Shown piece by piece: positions 5,042 through 7,355 of a DNA stretch of 7,355 bases. The notes under the pieces were generated by a model. That model worked only from the letters and a program-made list of their open reading frames with translations. It had not been told where the DNA came from and made no database searches. Position 1 is the stretch's first letter; every line of letters begins with the position of its first letter. This DNA is from Gammaproteobacteria bacterium (GTDB taxonomy: Bacteria > Pseudomonadota > Gammaproteobacteria > Steroidobacterales > Steroidobacteraceae). The position numbers were made by a program, and so were the translations under genes. The stretch covers positions 1 through 7,355 of the forward strand of contig JASHYG010000189.1 in the NCBI GenBank assembly GCA_030043215.1, in the 5' to 3' direction.

Positions 5042-5992
5042 ATGAACAAGCTCGGTTTCCTCCTGATGTCCGTCATGGGAGCGGCGGCCCTCACCGCCTG
5101 CCAGCCGAAGGGTGCCACCGGCACGGGGACCGCCGGAACGGGATCCGCGGCGAGCGACGACTCGACCCCGGTCGCCGTGGTCAACGGCGCGCCGATCAGC
5201 CGCAGCCTCTTTGACTTCTACGTCACACGCATCGCCACCGGCCGCACCGTGGCCGACCTCTCGCCCGCTCAGCGCACGGCCGCCCTCGACAGCCTCGTTC
5301 GCGCGGAGGTCGTTGCCGGGGAGGCGGACAAGGACGGTATCACCCAGGACCCGGACACGCAGAACACGCTCACGCTCGCGCGGCTCAACGTCCTGGAGCA
5401 GCTCGTCTCCCAGCAGTACTTCAAGAATCGCAAGCCCACCGAGGAGCAGCTGCGGACGGAGTACGAGACGCAGGTCTCCAACATGCCGCACGTCGAATAT
5501 CACGCGCGCCACATCCTCGTTGCGACGGAGCCGTTTGCGCAGCGGATCATCGAGCAGCTCGACCACGGAGCGAACTTCGCCGATCTCGCCAAGAGCGAGT
5601 CGATGGACCCCTCCAAGACCCAAGGCGGCGACATCGGCTGGTTCACGACCGACAACATGTTCAAGCCGTTCGCCGATGCGGTCGTCGCGCTAAAGCCCGG
5701 CCAGTACACGGAGAAGCCGATCCAGTCCCAGTACGGCTGGCACGTCATCCAGCTGATCGAGACGCGGCCCACCACTCCGCCGTCCTACGACAGCGTCGAG
5801 CAGCGGCTGGAGCAGATCGTCGAGTCGAGGGAATTCACGGCTTACGTGGACGGCCTCATGAAGGACGTGAAGGTCCAGAAGAACCTTCCCGATATCCCAT
5901 CCTCGTCGGCGTCGGCGTCCCCGTCTGCGTCCGCGTCGCCGTCCTCCTCGGCGTCCGGCACCCCGCCGGCACAGCCCGCGGCCTCGCCGTAG
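5042..5992 (+). CDS. Parvulin-type peptidyl-prolyl isomerase lipoprotein (PpiC/SurA/PrsA-like)
   Basis: This is a predicted periplasmic foldase of 316 residues that would speed cis-trans isomerisation at Xaa-Pro bonds in exported proteins. The N-terminus MNKLGFLLMSVMGAAALTAC is a lipoprotein signal with lipobox LTAC and Cys20. Gln follows the Cys rather than Asp, which suggests sorting to the outer membrane. A Gly/Thr/Ala linker (24-42) precedes a SurA-like helical domain starting VAVVNGAPISRSLFDFYV (44-61). The parvulin domain spans about 153-243, with HARHILV (154-160), ANFADLAKSESMDPSKTQGG (177-196), DIGWF (197-201), FKPFADAVVALKPGQ (207-221) and YGWHVIQLIE (231-240). The C-terminus from 287 is Ser/Ala/Pro low complexity. 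It lies 55 bp after bolA, beyond an AT-rich spacer, and may have its own promoter. It ends in TAG before a strong hairpin. The fold is secure, the natural clients are unknown. Confidence 0.9.
   Translation: MNKLGFLLMSVMGAAALTACQPKGATGTGTAGTGSAASDDSTPVAVVNGAPISRSLFDFYVTRIATGRTVADLSPAQRTAALDSLVRAEVVAGEADKDGITQDPDTQNTLTLARLNVLEQLVSQQYFKNRKPTEEQLRTEYETQVSNMPHVEYHARHILVATEPFAQRIIEQLDHGANFADLAKSESMDPSKTQGGDIGWFTTDNMFKPFADAVVALKPGQYTEKPIQSQYGWHVIQLIETRPTTPPSYDSVEQRLEQIVESREFTAYVDGLMKDVKVQKNLPDIPSSSASASPSASASPSSSASGTPPAQPAASP
5900..5956 (+). repeat. Degenerate TCG/GCG/TCC codon repeat encoding a Ser/Ala/Pro tail
   Basis: The codons run SSSASASPSASASPSSSAS (foldase residues 287-305), built from imperfect copies of a six-base gcgtcs unit. 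This is a slippage-prone low-complexity tract, likely a flexible tail and variable in length between strains (inference). Confidence 0.7.
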
Positions 5993-5998
5993 TCCCCG

Positions 5999-7355
<1,357 letters not shown>

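Overview
The window looks like housekeeping chromosome from a high-GC gammaproteobacterium. GC is well above 60% by eye, with strong G/C third-position bias. The evidence is the gene order yciO-trpS-scpA-scpB-rluB, which I know from Pseudomonas-like genomes, and the neighbouring yciB-bolA-foldase group. The family resemblances are also gammaproteobacterial, for example a YciO that begins MSQFF like the E. coli protein. I cannot name the genus. I see no tRNA, rRNA, CRISPR array, insertion sequence or prophage gene. The left edge cuts an RluB-like gene and the right edge cuts ligA.

Layout. On the minus strand, from 4031 down to 1, runs a tight operon: yciO (TTG start), trpS, scpA, scpB and an rluB-like gene. 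The trpS-scpA and scpA-scpB junctions overlap (TGATG and ATGA), so translation is probably coupled. trpS carries a single in-frame TAG at codon 146, where relatives have tyrosine, so as written it is a broken gene. The rluB-like gene keeps its S4 RNA-binding domain but has lost the pseudouridine-synthase catalytic aspartate motif.

From a short divergent spacer (4032-4117) the plus strand carries yciB (six-helix inner-membrane septation protein) and a bolA-family gene. Next comes a very AT-rich 55-bp spacer (about 27% GC) with two adjacent dyad symmetries, and then a parvulin-type peptidyl-prolyl isomerase lipoprotein with a Ser/Ala/Pro tail. A 12-bp GC-rich hairpin closes this gene and overlaps the stop codon of the convergent minus-strand gene ligA (NAD-dependent DNA ligase, C-terminal two thirds). 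That ligase resembles alphaproteobacterial LigA more than the gammaproteobacterial form.

How the genes fit together. The minus operon joins tRNA-Trp charging (trpS), the condensin partners ScpA/ScpB for chromosome compaction, and rRNA-related functions (yciO, rluB-like). The plus group concerns the envelope (yciB, foldase) and iron-sulfur/redox handling (bolA). I see no defence or metabolic system. The main points of interest are the amber codon in trpS, the catalytically degenerate RluB homologue, the AT-rich operator-like spacer and the origin of ligA.
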